Shown here piece after piece: positions 47,877 to 57,662 of a DNA stretch of 64,000 nt (positions are counted from its first letter, which is position 1; every line of letters begins with the position of its first letter). The DNA is taken from positions 62,001-126,000 of the forward strand of contig NZ_KV827706.1 of NCBI RefSeq assembly GCF_001836165.1. The letters run 5' to 3'. The translations under genes and the position numbers were made by a program. Origin of the DNA: Corynebacterium sp. HMSC036D02 (GTDB taxonomy: Bacteria > Actinomycetota > Actinomycetes > Mycobacteriales > Mycobacteriaceae). The notes under the pieces are model-generated. The model saw nothing but the letters and a program-made list of their open reading frames with translations, searched no databases and had not been told where the DNA came from.

Positions 47877-48824
47877 CTAGTCGGTTGTGAACTCCATATC
47901 GGTGGCGCTGGTCTGCACCACGCGGAGATCGGAGCCTTCCGCACCATAAGAAATGGCGGTGGTTACGGAGACATCGCCGGCGGTGGGAAGCGGCTTGGTC
48001 AGATCAACCGTGACCGAGCCCTCCGAGGTGGATGTGTGGTCCAAGACCTTGAGTTCTTTGCCCTGCAGTTCTTCAGGGGCGTCGGCGCCGTCAAAGGACA
48101 GCGCGCCCAGGGAAGGCCGCTGCTCCACCTTGACGCTGAGGGTGGCGATATCCCCGTCCAGCTTGTCCAAGGTATAGGTCGTGGTTTGCAGCAGCGTGGA
48201 TTCACCGGTGACGCGCGATTCCACCATCCACCGGGCACCAGGGCCGATTTCCTCATCAGGGAAGACGATGGGCAGGGAGGTCAGGCTGGTGATAGCGCGC
48301 TCGACTGTGCTGCGGGCCTGGTCGGTTGCTGCCTGCGGGGCCGCCAAACGCAGAGAATTCATCTGTCCGGTATCTGTACCACGCCACCCAAATTGGAAGC
48401 CTTCAGCGGATGTGACGTCCGTGCCATCAGCCTCAGGTTTGCCCACGGTGATGAAGGCGTTGCGGCTGGCTGGAAGTTGGCCTTCGACGTTCTCGGTGGC
48501 AGCTTCCACCGAAGCTTGCAGCGGAAGAGTGACCTTATCCTCGGCCGCCGGCGATGGGGCAGCGCTGCCATCCTTGCGCAGCTGCTGGTCGAAGCCCGTG
48601 GCGACCTTGTAGGTCAGCTCCTGGGAAGCATCGAGATCCTGATAAGCCAGAACGCGGCTGGCGCCCTCACCGGGCTCCAAGAGGGTGACGCGCGGGGCAT
48701 CGAGGGCCAAGCCGACCGGTTCTTCGACTGGCTTGGCCGGCTGGGAATAGGAACAGCCGGCGAGCGCGCCGCTTACTCCCAGGACGGTGGCGGACAGGAC
48801 TGCTAGAGCTCTCACACGAAACAC
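47877..48824 (-). CDS. Lipoprotein of unknown function
   Basis: A 315-residue exported protein. From GTG 48824 the signal peptide is FRVRALAVLSATVLGVSGA, ending in the lipobox LAGC, so the mature protein is lipidated. The rest is beta-rich with no motif I recognise; it opens with a VGLALDAPRVTLLEPGEG segment and ends in DMEFTTD. Start set by TAATTT 7 nt upstream, a leaderless promoter; a TTG at 48833 would lie inside that -10. It is divergent from lspA, the lipoprotein signal peptidase that would process it. Confidence 0.8.
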   Translation of the reverse strand: MFRVRALAVLSATVLGVSGALAGCSYSQPAKPVEEPVGLALDAPRVTLLEPGEGASRVLAYQDLDASQELTYKVATGFDQQLRKDGSAAPSPAAEDKVTLPLQASVEAATENVEGQLPASRNAFITVGKPEADGTDVTSAEGFQFGWRGTDTGQMNSLRLAAPQAATDQARSTVERAITSLTSLPIVFPDEEIGPGARWMVESRVTGESTLLQTTTYTLDKLDGDIATLSVKVEQRPSLGALSFDGADAPEELQGKELKVLDHTSTSEGSVTVDLTKPLPTAGDVSVTTAISYGAEGSDLRVVQTSATDMEFTTD

Positions 48825-48831
48825 GCATTCC

Positions 48832-48837
48832 AAATTA
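48832..48837 (-). promoter_or_regulatory. -10 element, leaderless lipoprotein transcript
   Basis: TAATTT on the minus strand, 7 nt before the GTG at 48824. Confidence 0.5.
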
Positions 48838-48852
48838 CCGGATGAGCCTGTT

Positions 48853-48858
48853 TAGAAT
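48853..48858 (+). promoter_or_regulatory. -10 element, leaderless lspA transcript
   Basis: TAGAAT, 7 nt before the GTG at 48866. It lies only 15 bp from the divergent lipoprotein -10. Confidence 0.6.
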
Positions 48859-48865
48859 GGAACGG

Positions 48866-49372
48866 GTGAAAGCAAGGAGTTATATCGGAGTGATGGTTGC
48901 GGTGGTGCTCGGTGTGGCCGCCGTCGACCAAGCCGTGAAGGCGCTGATGCTGTCCATTCTCACCGAAGGTGAAGCCCTACCTGTGTTCGGTGACTGGTTC
49001 CGCTTCTACCTTTTGTTTAACCCTGGTGCGGCCTTCTCCATGGGAGGGGAGGGCGCGACGTGGTTGTTCACTACCATCCAGCTGGTTTTCGTTGTTGGAG
49101 TTGCTATCGCCGCTCCGCGTATCCACGACAAGTGGCAGGCCGTCGGGCTGGCAATGATCGCCGGCGGAGCCCTAGGCAACTTCATCGACCGCCTCGTGCG
49201 TGAACCGGGGTTTTGGTTCGGGCACGTCGTGGACTATATCTCCGTCGGCAGCTTCGCCGTGTTCAATATCGCGGACGCGGCAATCACCTGTGGTGTCGTG
49301 GTTTTCATCATCGCGATGTTCTGGTCAGAGATGAACGAGAAGTCGGAAGAACAGGAAGCAGGGGGAGTGTAA
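48866..49372 (+). CDS. lspA: Lipoprotein signal peptidase (signal peptidase II)
   Basis: A 168-residue membrane aspartyl protease with four helices that removes signal peptides from lipidated prolipoproteins. The conserved blocks are VAAVDQAVKALM (about 16-27), FNPGAAFSMGGEG (about 51-63), GGALGNFIDRLVREPG (about 100-115, first Asp) and FAVFNIADAAITCG (about 130-143, second Asp). I start at GTG 48866 from the leaderless promoter; ATG 48842 lies upstream of the -10. The stop shares one base with rluD. Confidence 0.93.
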   Translation: MKARSYIGVMVAVVLGVAAVDQAVKALMLSILTEGEALPVFGDWFRFYLLFNPGAAFSMGGEGATWLFTTIQLVFVVGVAIAAPRIHDKWQAVGLAMIAGGALGNFIDRLVREPGFWFGHVVDYISVGSFAVFNIADAAITCGVVVFIIAMFWSEMNEKSEEQEAGGV

Positions 49373-50295
49373 TGCGTGAAAGCCGTAGATTGCCGGTACC
49401 CGAGGGCCTCGATGGCATGCGCGTGGACGCTGCCTTGGCCAAGCTCCTGGGTATTTCCCGCGCCCGAGTGGCCCAGTTGTGCGCTGCGGGGGATGTGGAA
49501 ATCGACGGCGTGGCAGTGGGTAAATCCGAGCGCTTAAATGCCGGTGGCTGGATCGACGTCATGATGCCGGCGCCTGAGGAACCACTCATCCCCAAGGAGG
49601 AGCTGGTGGAGGGCATGGATGTCCTCTACGCGGACGAAGACGTCATCTGTGTGTGCAAGCCAGTGGGCGTGGCCGCGCACCCGACGTTGGGTTGGGATGG
49701 CCCCACCGTCATTGGCGGGCTGCGGGCGGCGGGCTATGCGCTTGCCGACGCCGGACCTACCGAACGCAAGGGCATTGTCCACCGCCTCGACGTAGGAACC
49801 TCCGGCGTCATGGTGGTGGCCGCCAGCGAGCGTGCCTACTCCCAACTCAAGAACGCCTTCCGTGAGCGCACCGTGCAGAAGACCTATCACGCCGTGGTCC
49901 AGGGCCTGCCGGATCCCATCGTGGGAACCATCGATGCACCCATTGGCCGCCATCCTTCGGCGGGCTGGAAATTTGGGGTCGTCGATGACGGCAAACCAGC
50001 AGTGACACATTACAAGCTGCTGGAGGCCTTCCGCGAGGCCAGCCTCCTCGAGGTTCATTTGGAGACCGGCCGCACCCACCAGATCCGCGTCCATATGTCC
50101 GCCACCGGGCATCCCTGTGTGGGTGATCCGATGTATGGATGTGACCCGAACCTGGCCAAACGCGTGGGGCTTAACCGTCAGTGGCTGCACGCGGTCGAGC
50201 TCGGATTTACCCACCCGGGTACTGGCAAGTGGTTTGAATGCCCTGCACCTTATCCCGAGGACCTGAAGCACGCCGTGGAGGTTTTGCGCGGATGA
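49372..50295 (+). CDS. rluD: RluA-family 23S rRNA pseudouridine synthase (RluD-like)
   Basis: A 307-residue pseudouridine synthase. An N-terminal S4 domain (about 14-75; RVDAALAKLLGISRARVAQL) binds RNA. The catalytic domain has the Asp motif IVHRLDVGTSGVMVVA (about 137-152), KTYHAVV (near 170) and LETGRTHQIRVHM (near 232). ATG 49372 overlaps the lspA stop (TAATG) and the end overlaps the next gene by 4 nt (ATGA), so lspA-rluD and the next gene are one operon. Confidence 0.93.
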   Translation: MRESRRLPVPEGLDGMRVDAALAKLLGISRARVAQLCAAGDVEIDGVAVGKSERLNAGGWIDVMMPAPEEPLIPKEELVEGMDVLYADEDVICVCKPVGVAAHPTLGWDGPTVIGGLRAAGYALADAGPTERKGIVHRLDVGTSGVMVVAASERAYSQLKNAFRERTVQKTYHAVVQGLPDPIVGTIDAPIGRHPSAGWKFGVVDDGKPAVTHYKLLEAFREASLLEVHLETGRTHQIRVHMSATGHPCVGDPMYGCDPNLAKRVGLNRQWLHAVELGFTHPGTGKWFECPAPYPEDLKHAVEVLRG

Positions 50296-50891
50296 GCCCG
50301 CAGCGGAGCACCCGCCAGCGCATCTACCGGCGCCGCCGGGCCGCGGCACTGGTGCTGTTGGCCGCGCTGGCGCTAATGGTAGTTCTCGCTTTCGGTCTCC
50401 TTGGCACCCAACCCCGCACGGCGATGCAAGGAGACCAATTGGGGCCGGATGGCACCGAGACCGCCGCTGAATACCGCGAGCGCGCGGAGGCCTCACTAGC
50501 GCAGGCAGATAAGCCGGCCTATGCCTTGGTGGGCTTTCGGGAGCCGCTGAGTCCCCAGGACGTGAGCGACGCCCTGCAGCCCGCCGAGCGCATGGACGCC
50601 ATCGTGATCGGATTGGCCGCCCCCATCGCAGTTCCCGAACCTGTCGCTGGCGCCACGCGCGCCGACGTCATCGATACCGTCCTGTCCCGCGTGGCCGACC
50701 ATGCCCGTGACATAGGGGAGGAGGCACCAGCAGAGGTCGACGCAGTCGTGGTGTATTCCGGGGGGAGTCAGTTGCGCGCTCTCGCCACCGACCCGCGGGT
50801 CGATACCGTGGAGGTCGCTCCCGAGGATGCCGCATGGGGCTCCTTCGGTGTGCGCCCGTCCGCCAATGTTGGACAGAATGAGAACCGTTAG
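50292..50891 (+). CDS. Membrane-anchored protein of unknown function
   Basis: A 199-residue protein. A basic N-terminus (RQRIYRRRRAA) precedes one membrane segment (about 18-40, AALVLLAALALMVVLAFGLL). The rest is predicted outside the cell, with an alpha/beta pattern (YALVGFREPLSPQDV, MDAIVIGLAAP, VDAVVVYSGG) and no motif I recognise. It overlaps rluD by 4 nt. The same arrangement after rluD occurs in other corynebacteria, to my knowledge. Confidence 0.75.
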   Translation: MSPQRSTRQRIYRRRRAAALVLLAALALMVVLAFGLLGTQPRTAMQGDQLGPDGTETAAEYRERAEASLAQADKPAYALVGFREPLSPQDVSDALQPAERMDAIVIGLAAPIAVPEPVAGATRADVIDTVLSRVADHARDIGEEAPAEVDAVVVYSGGSQLRALATDPRVDTVEVAPEDAAWGSFGVRPSANVGQNENR

Positions 50892-50924
50892 AACAGCTAC
50901 CGCTAAAACAGCCAAGGAGAAGAC

Positions 50925-51194
50925 ATGCGCCTGTTTCCCAACACCTCCGAGTGGCCGCCGAACTACCGCTTTGCGTATCTGTTGATGTGGGCGGGCGCGT
51001 TCATCGCCTCCGGGGCCGCCATCGCGCAAGGGATCTGGGGAGCGGACAAGCTCACCTTCGGCATTCTCATCGTGGTGGCCATCTATTGCATCGCCATGGC
51101 CATCCTCATGCCGCGGTGGGCGCTCAACGCGCGCGAGGAATCTGCCCGGCGCGCTCAGGCTCGGGAGGCGCGCGAAGAGCTGAAGCGCCGCTAG
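50925..51194 (+). CDS. Small two-helix membrane protein
   Basis: An 89-residue protein with hydrophobic helices at about 16-36 and 44-63, then a highly charged C-terminal helix (EESARRAQAREAREELKRR). ATG 50925 follows AGGAGA. Last gene of the lspA operon; its stop is 3 nt from the stop of convergent rarD. Function unknown. Confidence 0.78.
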   Translation: MRLFPNTSEWPPNYRFAYLLMWAGAFIASGAAIAQGIWGADKLTFGILIVVAIYCIAMAILMPRWALNAREESARRAQAREAREELKRR

Positions 51195-51197
51195 TCC

Positions 51198-52094
51198 TTA
51201 AGCAGTGGGTGATGCGTCGGCGGGGTGGAGGCGGGCGCGGCGTCGAGAAGCGCGGCCCATGCGCACCAAGTCCGCCAGGTAGATGATGACCGCTACCCAG
51301 ATGATGGCAAAGCCGATCCACCGCTCGGTGGACATGTGCTCTTGGGTGACGAACAATGCCCACAGCATCTGCATGATGGGGGTCATGTACTGCAGCATGC
51401 CGAGGGTAGACAGGCGCAGGTGCTTAGCGCCCTGGGCGAAACACAGCAGCGGGAGGGCGGTGACGAGGCCGGAGGTAATCAGCAGTGCGATGTGCCCGGG
51501 CCCTTCGGTAGTGAAGGTGGATTCGCCCTGTGCCTGCAGGTAGCCCAGGTAGATCAGCGCGAAGGGGAGCATGACCAAGGTTTCCGCGGCCACGGAGCCC
51601 ATCGACGAGACCGTGATGCGTTTCTTGAGCAAGCCATAGATTCCGAAGCTGAATGCCAAGGCCAGCGAATAATAGGGGGCCTGGCCGGTCATGAAGGTCA
51701 GCCACAACACCGCGATGAAGGCGATGCTGACCGACGCCACCTGCGCCTTCGTCAGCTTTTCCTTGAGGAAGATGATTCCTAGGGCCACGGAGACAAGCGG
51801 GTTGATGAAATAACCAAGTGCGGCATCGGCCACGTGGTCGCTGTTGATGGCGATGACGTAGGTACCCCAGTTGATGGTGATGGCCACGCCGCAGGCGAGC
51901 ATCCACCCCCAGGTGCGCAAGCTGAACGCTCGTAACTCGCGCCAGCCGCCGGTCACCAGGAGCATTGCGGTGACAAGAACCGCGGTCCACACGATGCGGT
52001 GGGCCAAGATCTCGAAAGGGCTGGCGGGGCGCAGCAGCGGGAAAAACGCCGGGAAGAAGCCCCACATGAGATAGGCAGCAATGGTGTAGAACAT
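51198..52094 (-). CDS. rarD: RarD family EamA-type transporter
   Basis: A 298-residue drug/metabolite superfamily protein with ten helices and the RarD pattern ([11 protein letters not shown] near 8, EILAHRIVW near 28, [19 protein letters not shown] near 83, [12 protein letters not shown] near 237). The family was first named for chloramphenicol sensitivity; the true substrate is unknown. The start ATG 52094 is 7 nt after TACATT, a leaderless promoter. Confidence 0.9.
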   Translation of the reverse strand: MFYTIAAYLMWGFFPAFFPLLRPASPFEILAHRIVWTAVLVTAMLLVTGGWRELRAFSLRTWGWMLACGVAITINWGTYVIAINSDHVADAALGYFINPLVSVALGIIFLKEKLTKAQVASVSIAFIAVLWLTFMTGQAPYYSLALAFSFGIYGLLKKRITVSSMGSVAAETLVMLPFALIYLGYLQAQGESTFTTEGPGHIALLITSGLVTALPLLCFAQGAKHLRLSTLGMLQYMTPIMQMLWALFVTQEHMSTERWIGFAIIWVAVIIYLADLVRMGRASRRRARLHPADASPTA

Positions 52095-52101
52095 TTAAGA
52101 A

Positions 52102-52107
52102 AATGTA
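52102..52107 (-). promoter_or_regulatory. -10 element, leaderless rarD transcript
   Basis: TACATT on the minus strand, exactly 7 nt before the rarD ATG. Confidence 0.55.
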
Positions 52108-52146
52108 CCTCAGCGAGGAGCTACGGGCGAAGTTTGACGTCCCCGC

Positions 52147-52152
52147 TAAGAT
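52147..52152 (+). promoter_or_regulatory. -10 element, leaderless dnaE1 transcript
   Basis: TAAGAT lies 7 nt before the ATG at 52160, which is also where family similarity begins. Confidence 0.55.
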
Positions 52153-52159
52153 GAGCCGC

Positions 52160-55100
52160 ATGGCCAAAAACTCCTCCTTCGTCCACCTGCACAACCACAC
52201 CGAATTCTCCATGCTGGACGGCATGGCCAAGGTGGATATGTTGGCTGATGAGGTGCTCCGCCAAGGTATGCCGGCAGTCGGCATGACTGACCACGGCAAC
52301 ATGTACGGTTCCAATGCCTTCTACCAAAGGATGACAAGCGCCGGGGTGAAACCCATCATCGGCATCGAGGCCTACCTGGCGCCTGAGTCGCGCTTCAACA
52401 AGAAGCGCGTGCTGTGGGGCACCCCGGACCAGAAGCGCGATGATGTCTCCGCCTCCGGTGCCTATCTGCACCAGACCATGCTGGCGGAAAATGAGACCGG
52501 CCTGCGCAACCTGTTCAAGCTTTCCTCCTTGGCGTCCTATGAGGGCCAGTTGGGTAAGTGGCCGCGCATGGACGCCGAGCTGATTGCCGAGCACGCCGAG
52601 GGCATCATCGCGACCACCGGTTGCCCTTCCGGCGACGTGCAGACCCGCCTGCGCTTGGGCCAGTTCAATGAGGCGCTGGAGGCTGCCGCGATGTGGCAGG
52701 ACATCTACGGCAAGGACAACTTCTTCTTGGAGCTCATGGACCATGGGCTGGACATCGAGAAGCGCACGCGCGATGGCCTGCTGGAGATCGGCCGCAAGCT
52801 GGACCTGCCGCCGTTGGTGACCAATGATTGCCACTACGTGCTGGAATCCCAGGCCCCCTCCCACGAGGCCATGCTCTGCGTGCAGACCGGTAAGACCTTC
52901 ATGGATCCGGACCGCTTCAAGTTCGACGGCACCGGCTACTACATCAAGTCCGCCGCGCAGATGCGTGAGCTGTGGGATCATATGGTGCCGGAGGCTTGCG
53001 ATAACACCCTGTGGATTGCGGAGCGCGTGCAGGACTACGGCGCGATTTGGGAGGAGCACACCCACGACCGCATGCCGATTGCCGACGTCCCCGAGGGCTA
53101 CACCCCAACCTCCTGGCTGACCCACGAGGTTATGGAGGGACTGAAGGATCGCTTCAACGGTGGGGATGTGCCGCAGGAATACATCGACCGTGCTGAATAC
53201 GAGATCAGCGTCATCGATATGAAGGGCTACCCTTCCTACTTCCTCATCGTGGCCGAGCTCATCAAGCACGCGCGCTCCATTGGCATTCGTGTTGGTCCGG
53301 GCCGTGGTTCGGCGGCCGGTGCACTCGTGGCCTACGCGCTGACGATTACCAACATTGACCCCATCGAGCACGGCCTGCTCTTCGAGCGATTCTTGAACCC
53401 GGAGCGTCCGTCCGCACCTGATATCGATATCGACTTCGATGATCGCCGCCGTGGCGAGATGATTACTTACGCCGCCGAGCGGTGGGGCGAGGACAAGGTT
53501 GCCCAGGTGATCACCTTCGGCACCGTGAAGACCAAGCAGGCCATTAAGGACTCCGCCAAGGTGCACTTTGGCCAGCCGGGCTTCCAGATGGCGGACCGCA
53601 TCAACGGCGCCCTCCCGCCCGCCATCATGGCCAAGGACATCCCGCTCGCCGGCATCATGGACCCAGAGCACGAGCGCTACTCTGAGGCGGCCGAGGTCCG
53701 GCAGATGATTGAGACTGACCCGGACGTCAGGAAGATCTACGAGACCGCCCGCGGCCTCGAGGGCGTGGTCCGTCAGGCCGGCGTGCATGCCTGCGCGGTG
53801 ATTATGGCCTCGGTCCGGCTCATGGACCACATCCCGATGTGGAAGCGCCCAGCCGACGGCGCCTACATCACCGGCTGGGACTACCCGGCCTGTGAGGCCA
53901 TCGGCCTGCTGAAGATGGACTTTTTGGGCCTGCGCAACCTCACCGTGATTGGTGACTGCCTGGAAAACATCAAGAAGAACCGCGGCGAGGAAGTCCACCT
54001 AGAAGACCTCCATGCCGACGACCCGAATGCCTCAAAGGTCTATGACCTGCTCTCGCGCGGCGATACTCTGGGCGTGTTCCAGCTGGACTCCGGCGGCATG
54101 CAGGAGCTGCTCAAACGCATGAAGCCAACGGGCTTTAAGGACATCGTGGCGTCGCTGGCGCTCTACCGCCCGGGCCCGATGGGTGTGAACGCGCACTGGG
54201 ATTATGCCGACCGCAAGAACGGCCGCAAGGAAATTACCCCAATTCACCCCGAGCTGGAGGAGCCGCTCAAGGAAATCCTGGATGAGACCTATGGCCTCAT
54301 TGTGTACCAGGAGCAGATCATGCGTATCTCGCAGAAGGTGGCGAACTACACCGCCGGCGAGGCAGACGGCTTCCGCAAGGCCATGGGTAAGAAGAAGCCG
54401 GAAGTGCTGGCCCAGCAATATGACAAGTTCTGGGGCGGCATGAAGGATAACGGCTACTCCAAGGAAGCGATGGACGCTCTGTGGGGCACCATTGAGCCCT
54501 TCGCCTCCTACGCGTTCAACAAGTCCCACGCCGCCGGTTATGGTTTGGTGTCCTTCTGGACGGCCTACCTCAAGGCCTACTATGCGCCGGAATACATGGC
54601 CGCGCTGCTGACCTCGGTGGGTGACAAGAAGGACAAGTCCGCCATCTACCTGGCTGACTGCCGCCATCTGGGCATCCGCGTGCTCTCCCCAGATGTCAAC
54701 GAGTCGGTGGAGACCTTCCAGGCCGTGGGCGAGGATATTCGTTTCGGCATGGGCGCTATCCGCAACGTTGGTGGGGAAGTGGTGGATTCCATCGTGAAGA
54801 CCCGCCGCGAGAAAGGTGCTTTCACATCCTTCTCCGACTACCTGGACAAGATTGAGCTGGCGGCCTGTTCGAAGCGCGTCACCGAATCCCTCATCAAGGC
54901 CGGTGCCTTCGATTCCATGGAGCATCCGCGCAAGGGCCTCATGCTCATCCATGAAGACGCCGTCGATTCGGTCCAGACGACTAAGAAGGCGGCCGACAAG
55001 GGCCAATTCGATCTCTTCGCTGGCTTCGGCGGTGGCGATGAACAAGGTGACTCTGTCTCCGCCTTCGCCATCGATATCCCAGACGAGAACTGGGACCGCA

Positions 55101-55735
55101 AGCACGAGCTGGCTTTGGAAAGGGAGATGCTGGGCCTGTATGTGTCCGGCCACCCGCTCGATGGTTTTGAGGAAGCCCTGAACGCGCAGACCGATACACC
55201 GATTACGAAGATCCTCAACGGTGAGGTGGGCAACGGCCAAGAGTTGGTGATTGGCGGCATCATTTCGGGTGTTGACAGGCGCTTTTCCAAGCGCGATGGT
55301 TCGCCCTGGGCCATTGTGAGCATCGAGGACCACAACGGCGCGCAGGTAGATATCCTCGTGTTCAATCAGGTCTACTCCCTGGTGGCCCCGCAGATTGCAG
55401 AAGACAACATCATCCTGGCCAAGGTCCAGGTGAAGATCCGCGATGAGCGCATGTCCCTGTTCTGCTCCGATATTCGCGTTCCTGACTTGGGCCCTGGCAA
55501 CGGTGCTGGCCTGCCACTGCGGCTGACTATGCGCACGGATCAGTGCACGATGGACAACATCGCACGGCTGAAGCAGGTCCTGGTCAACAACAAGGGCGAG
55601 TCGGACGTGTACCTAACGCTTGTCGACGGCGAAGAGTCCACCATGATGGTCCTTGGCGAGCACTTGCGTGTGGAGCGCTCCAGCAACCTCATGGGTGATC
55701 TCAAGGCGACGATGGGCGCCGGCATCCTGGGCTGA
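52160..55735 (+). CDS. dnaE1: Replicative DNA polymerase III alpha subunit DnaE1
   Basis: A 1191-residue polymerase. The N-terminal PHP domain starts with [15 protein letters not shown] (residues 7-21) and keeps its metal-binding His residues, as in actinobacterial DnaE1, where PHP provides proofreading. The catalytic aspartates are in [12 protein letters not shown] (about 417-428), with [14 protein letters not shown] (near 378). The beta-clamp, helix-hairpin-helix and OB domains follow (about 850-1100). I start at ATG 52160; an upstream start at 52103 lies before the promoter. Divergent from rarD. Confidence 0.96.
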   Translation: MAKNSSFVHLHNHTEFSMLDGMAKVDMLADEVLRQGMPAVGMTDHGNMYGSNAFYQRMTSAGVKPIIGIEAYLAPESRFNKKRVLWGTPDQKRDDVSASGAYLHQTMLAENETGLRNLFKLSSLASYEGQLGKWPRMDAELIAEHAEGIIATTGCPSGDVQTRLRLGQFNEALEAAAMWQDIYGKDNFFLELMDHGLDIEKRTRDGLLEIGRKLDLPPLVTNDCHYVLESQAPSHEAMLCVQTGKTFMDPDRFKFDGTGYYIKSAAQMRELWDHMVPEACDNTLWIAERVQDYGAIWEEHTHDRMPIADVPEGYTPTSWLTHEVMEGLKDRFNGGDVPQEYIDRAEYEISVIDMKGYPSYFLIVAELIKHARSIGIRVGPGRGSAAGALVAYALTITNIDPIEHGLLFERFLNPERPSAPDIDIDFDDRRRGEMITYAAERWGEDKVAQVITFGTVKTKQAIKDSAKVHFGQPGFQMADRINGALPPAIMAKDIPLAGIMDPEHERYSEAAEVRQMIETDPDVRKIYETARGLEGVVRQAGVHACAVIMASVRLMDHIPMWKRPADGAYITGWDYPACEAIGLLKMDFLGLRNLTVIGDCLENIKKNRGEEVHLEDLHADDPNASKVYDLLSRGDTLGVFQLDSGGMQELLKRMKPTGFKDIVASLALYRPGPMGVNAHWDYADRKNGRKEITPIHPELEEPLKEILDETYGLIVYQEQIMRISQKVANYTAGEADGFRKAMGKKKPEVLAQQYDKFWGGMKDNGYSKEAMDALWGTIEPFASYAFNKSHAAGYGLVSFWTAYLKAYYAPEYMAALLTSVGDKKDKSAIYLADCRHLGIRVLSPDVNESVETFQAVGEDIRFGMGAIRNVGGEVVDSIVKTRREKGAFTSFSDYLDKIELAACSKRVTESLIKAGAFDSMEHPRKGLMLIHEDAVDSVQTTKKAADKGQFDLFAGFGGGDEQGDSVSAFAIDIPDENWDRKHELALEREMLGLYVSGHPLDGFEEALNAQTDTPITKILNGEVGNGQELVIGGIISGVDRRFSKRDGSPWAIVSIEDHNGAQVDILVFNQVYSLVAPQIAEDNIILAKVQVKIRDERMSLFCSDIRVPDLGPGNGAGLPLRLTMRTDQCTMDNIARLKQVLVNNKGESDVYLTLVDGEESTMMVLGEHLRVERSSNLMGDLKATMGAGILG

Positions 55736-55847
55736 GACAGCATGCTTCGTTCGGGTGCTGAATAAAAGTACAGAATGAAGCGGGCTGCGCCTCGCCCGTG
55801 GGTTACGCTAGACAGCACAGTCTAGTTGAAAGGGAGACCGTTTCCTC

Positions 55848-57044
55848 ATGGTCAATAAGATCCGCACCACCCACGTTGGCTCGCTGCCGCGCACGAAGGA
55901 GCTGCTGGAAGCTAACCTCGAGCGCTCCGCAGGCACCATCTCCGATGAGAAGTTCCACGAGATTCTGGAACGCTCGGTCGCAGACGTCGTCAAGCGCCAA
56001 GTCGATCTCGGCATCGACATCATCAACGAGGGCGAATACGGCCACATCACCTCCGGCGCCGTGGACTACGGCGCGTGGTGGAACTACTCCTTTACCCGCC
56101 TGGGTGGTCTGACCATGACGGACAAGGACCGCTGGGAAATCGGTGACAAGATTCGTTCCGAGCCAGGCAAGATTCGCCTTTCCTCGATGAAGGACCGCCG
56201 CGACCGCGCCCTGTTCGCCGAGGCCTATAACGATCCGGATTCGGGTATCTTTACCGGCCGCAAGAAGGTAGCCAACCCGGAGTTCACCGGCCCGGTTACC
56301 TACATCGGCCAGGAGCAGGTCGAGGCGGACGTGAAACTGCTTGCCGACGCCCTTCCCGAAGGTACCGAAGGCTTCGTCGCCGCCCTGTCCCCGGGTGCTG
56401 CGGCACGTCTGCCTAATAAGTACTACGAGGATGAAACCGACCTTGTTCGTGCTTGCGGTGAGGCGCTCAAGGTGGAGTACAAGGCCATCACCGATGCCGG
56501 TCTGACCGTCCAGTTCGATGCTCCGGATCTGGCCGAAGCTTGGGACTCGGTGGTCCCGGAGCCGACGGTCGAGGATTTCCAGGCCTTCCTGCGCGAGCGT
56601 ATTGAGATTCTCAACGAGTCCATCAAGGACATCCCGCGTGAGCAGACCCGCCTGCACATCTGCTGGGGCTCCTGGCATGGCCCGCACGTGACGGATATTC
56701 CTTTCGAGGACATCATTGAAGAGATCCTGCAGGCCAAGGTTGGTGGCTTCTCCTTCGAGGGGGCCTCGCCGCGTCATGCGCACGAGTGGCGCGTGTGGAA
56801 GGACCACAAGCTGCCGGAGGGCACTGTGATCTACCCGGGTGTGGTTTCGCACTCCACGAATGCTGTGGAGCATCCGCGCTTGGTGGCGGACCGCATCATC
56901 CAGTTTGCTGAATTGGTGGGCCCGGAAAACGTGATTGCATCGACGGACTGCGGCCTCGGCGGCCGTTTGCACCGCCAGATCGCGTGGGCCAAGCTGGAGT
57001 CCCTCGTGGAAGGTGCCCAGATTGCCACCGAGGAGCTGTTTTAA
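55848..57044 (+). CDS. Cobalamin-independent methionine synthase-like methyltransferase (MetE C-terminal type)
   Basis: A 398-residue single-domain protein with the MetE C-terminal fold. It begins IRTTHVGSLPRTKELL. The zinc site is seen as His-x-Cys in HICWG (near 266), Glu in FSFEGASPRH (near 302) and Cys in STDCGLGGR (near 365). With no N-terminal half, it is unlikely to be the main folate-dependent MetE; it may use another methyl donor. ATG 55848 follows AAAGGGAGA. It stands alone between dnaE1 and a strong terminator. Confidence 0.87.
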   Translation: MVNKIRTTHVGSLPRTKELLEANLERSAGTISDEKFHEILERSVADVVKRQVDLGIDIINEGEYGHITSGAVDYGAWWNYSFTRLGGLTMTDKDRWEIGDKIRSEPGKIRLSSMKDRRDRALFAEAYNDPDSGIFTGRKKVANPEFTGPVTYIGQEQVEADVKLLADALPEGTEGFVAALSPGAAARLPNKYYEDETDLVRACGEALKVEYKAITDAGLTVQFDAPDLAEAWDSVVPEPTVEDFQAFLRERIEILNESIKDIPREQTRLHICWGSWHGPHVTDIPFEDIIEEILQAKVGGFSFEGASPRHAHEWRVWKDHKLPEGTVIYPGVVSHSTNAVEHPRLVADRIIQFAELVGPENVIASTDCGLGGRLHRQIAWAKLESLVEGAQIATEELF

Positions 57045-57080
57045 GTCTATCCAGCTTGGCTGCGATTGATTCCATCCAAT

Positions 57081-57118
57081 AAAAGGCGGCTGTGACGCAA
57101 TGTCGCAGCCGCCTTTTT
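57081..57118. terminator. Intrinsic terminator, bidirectional
   Basis: AAAAGGCGGCTG pairs with CAGCCGCCTTTTT across 57081-57117, with a TGAC/GTCG inner stem. A and T tracts flank both sides, serving the MetE-like gene and the convergent exported-protein gene. Confidence 0.9.
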
Positions 57119-57134
57119 CGTGCAGTGAAAAGTG

Positions 57135-57557
57135 CTAGTTCACGGTGATACCGTGGCTTTTGAGGAAATCTCGTGGGCCGTCAAGGATAGAAGGGTTAGC
57201 CTTAGCGACAAGGACCAACGCGTTGACCCCAGCGGCTACCAAACCAAAAATTGTGGTCAGCCAGGCGACGACTTCCTTGGTTGTGTCACTCGGGCGGGCG
57301 GACTGCAACCACTCTGGCATCTTTCCCCAAGCAGCATCTTCCGCAGCTTTCTTTGCTTTTTCGGGGTCCGTCTCTGGAGATGTGCCCTTTTCTGGCGCGG
57401 TGTCCTCTTTTGCTTGGGAGGAGTGCGAGACATCGAGGTTACCTACGGACAGCGAGCTACCGTTGGAGTCTGCAGTTGAGTCGTTAGCTGCCGCAAGCGG
57501 AGTAGCTAAGGCCATGGTCGTGGCGCATACAGCGACGAGGGAGGCGGAAAGACGCAT
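57135..57557 (-). CDS. Small exported or membrane protein of unknown function
   Basis: A 140-residue protein. A signal peptide (about 1-24, ending PLAAAN) is followed by a charged, Ser/Glu/Lys-rich region (about 25-88) and one hydrophobic segment near the C-terminus (about 96-120, WLTTIFGLVAAGVNALVLVA), then a basic tail. A strong ribosome site AAGGAGAA is 9 nt before the ATG. Not recognised; resembles lineage-specific corynebacterial surface proteins. It lies directly after the frameshifted choice-of-anchor I gene on the same strand. Confidence 0.72.
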   Translation of the reverse strand: MRLSASLVAVCATTMALATPLAAANDSTADSNGSSLSVGNLDVSHSSQAKEDTAPEKGTSPETDPEKAKKAAEDAAWGKMPEWLQSARPSDTTKEVVAWLTTIFGLVAAGVNALVLVAKANPSILDGPRDFLKSHGITVN

Positions 57558-57662
57558 GATGAGATGTTCTCCTTAGTAAGGCGGTTATGAGAGCTGCATA
57601 AAAGGTCCGGCTCGTTACAAGCCCATCTAAATGTAGCAGCCCTCCCCTTAACGACAAAGGTT

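Noticed and set aside
52121..53998. 625-codon open frame antisense to dnaE1
   Set aside because: A shadow of the real gene; composition is dominated by residues expected from reversed GC-rich codons.
54032..55333. 433-codon open frame antisense to the dnaE1 3' half
   Set aside because: Same reason; no start signals and no recognisable domain.
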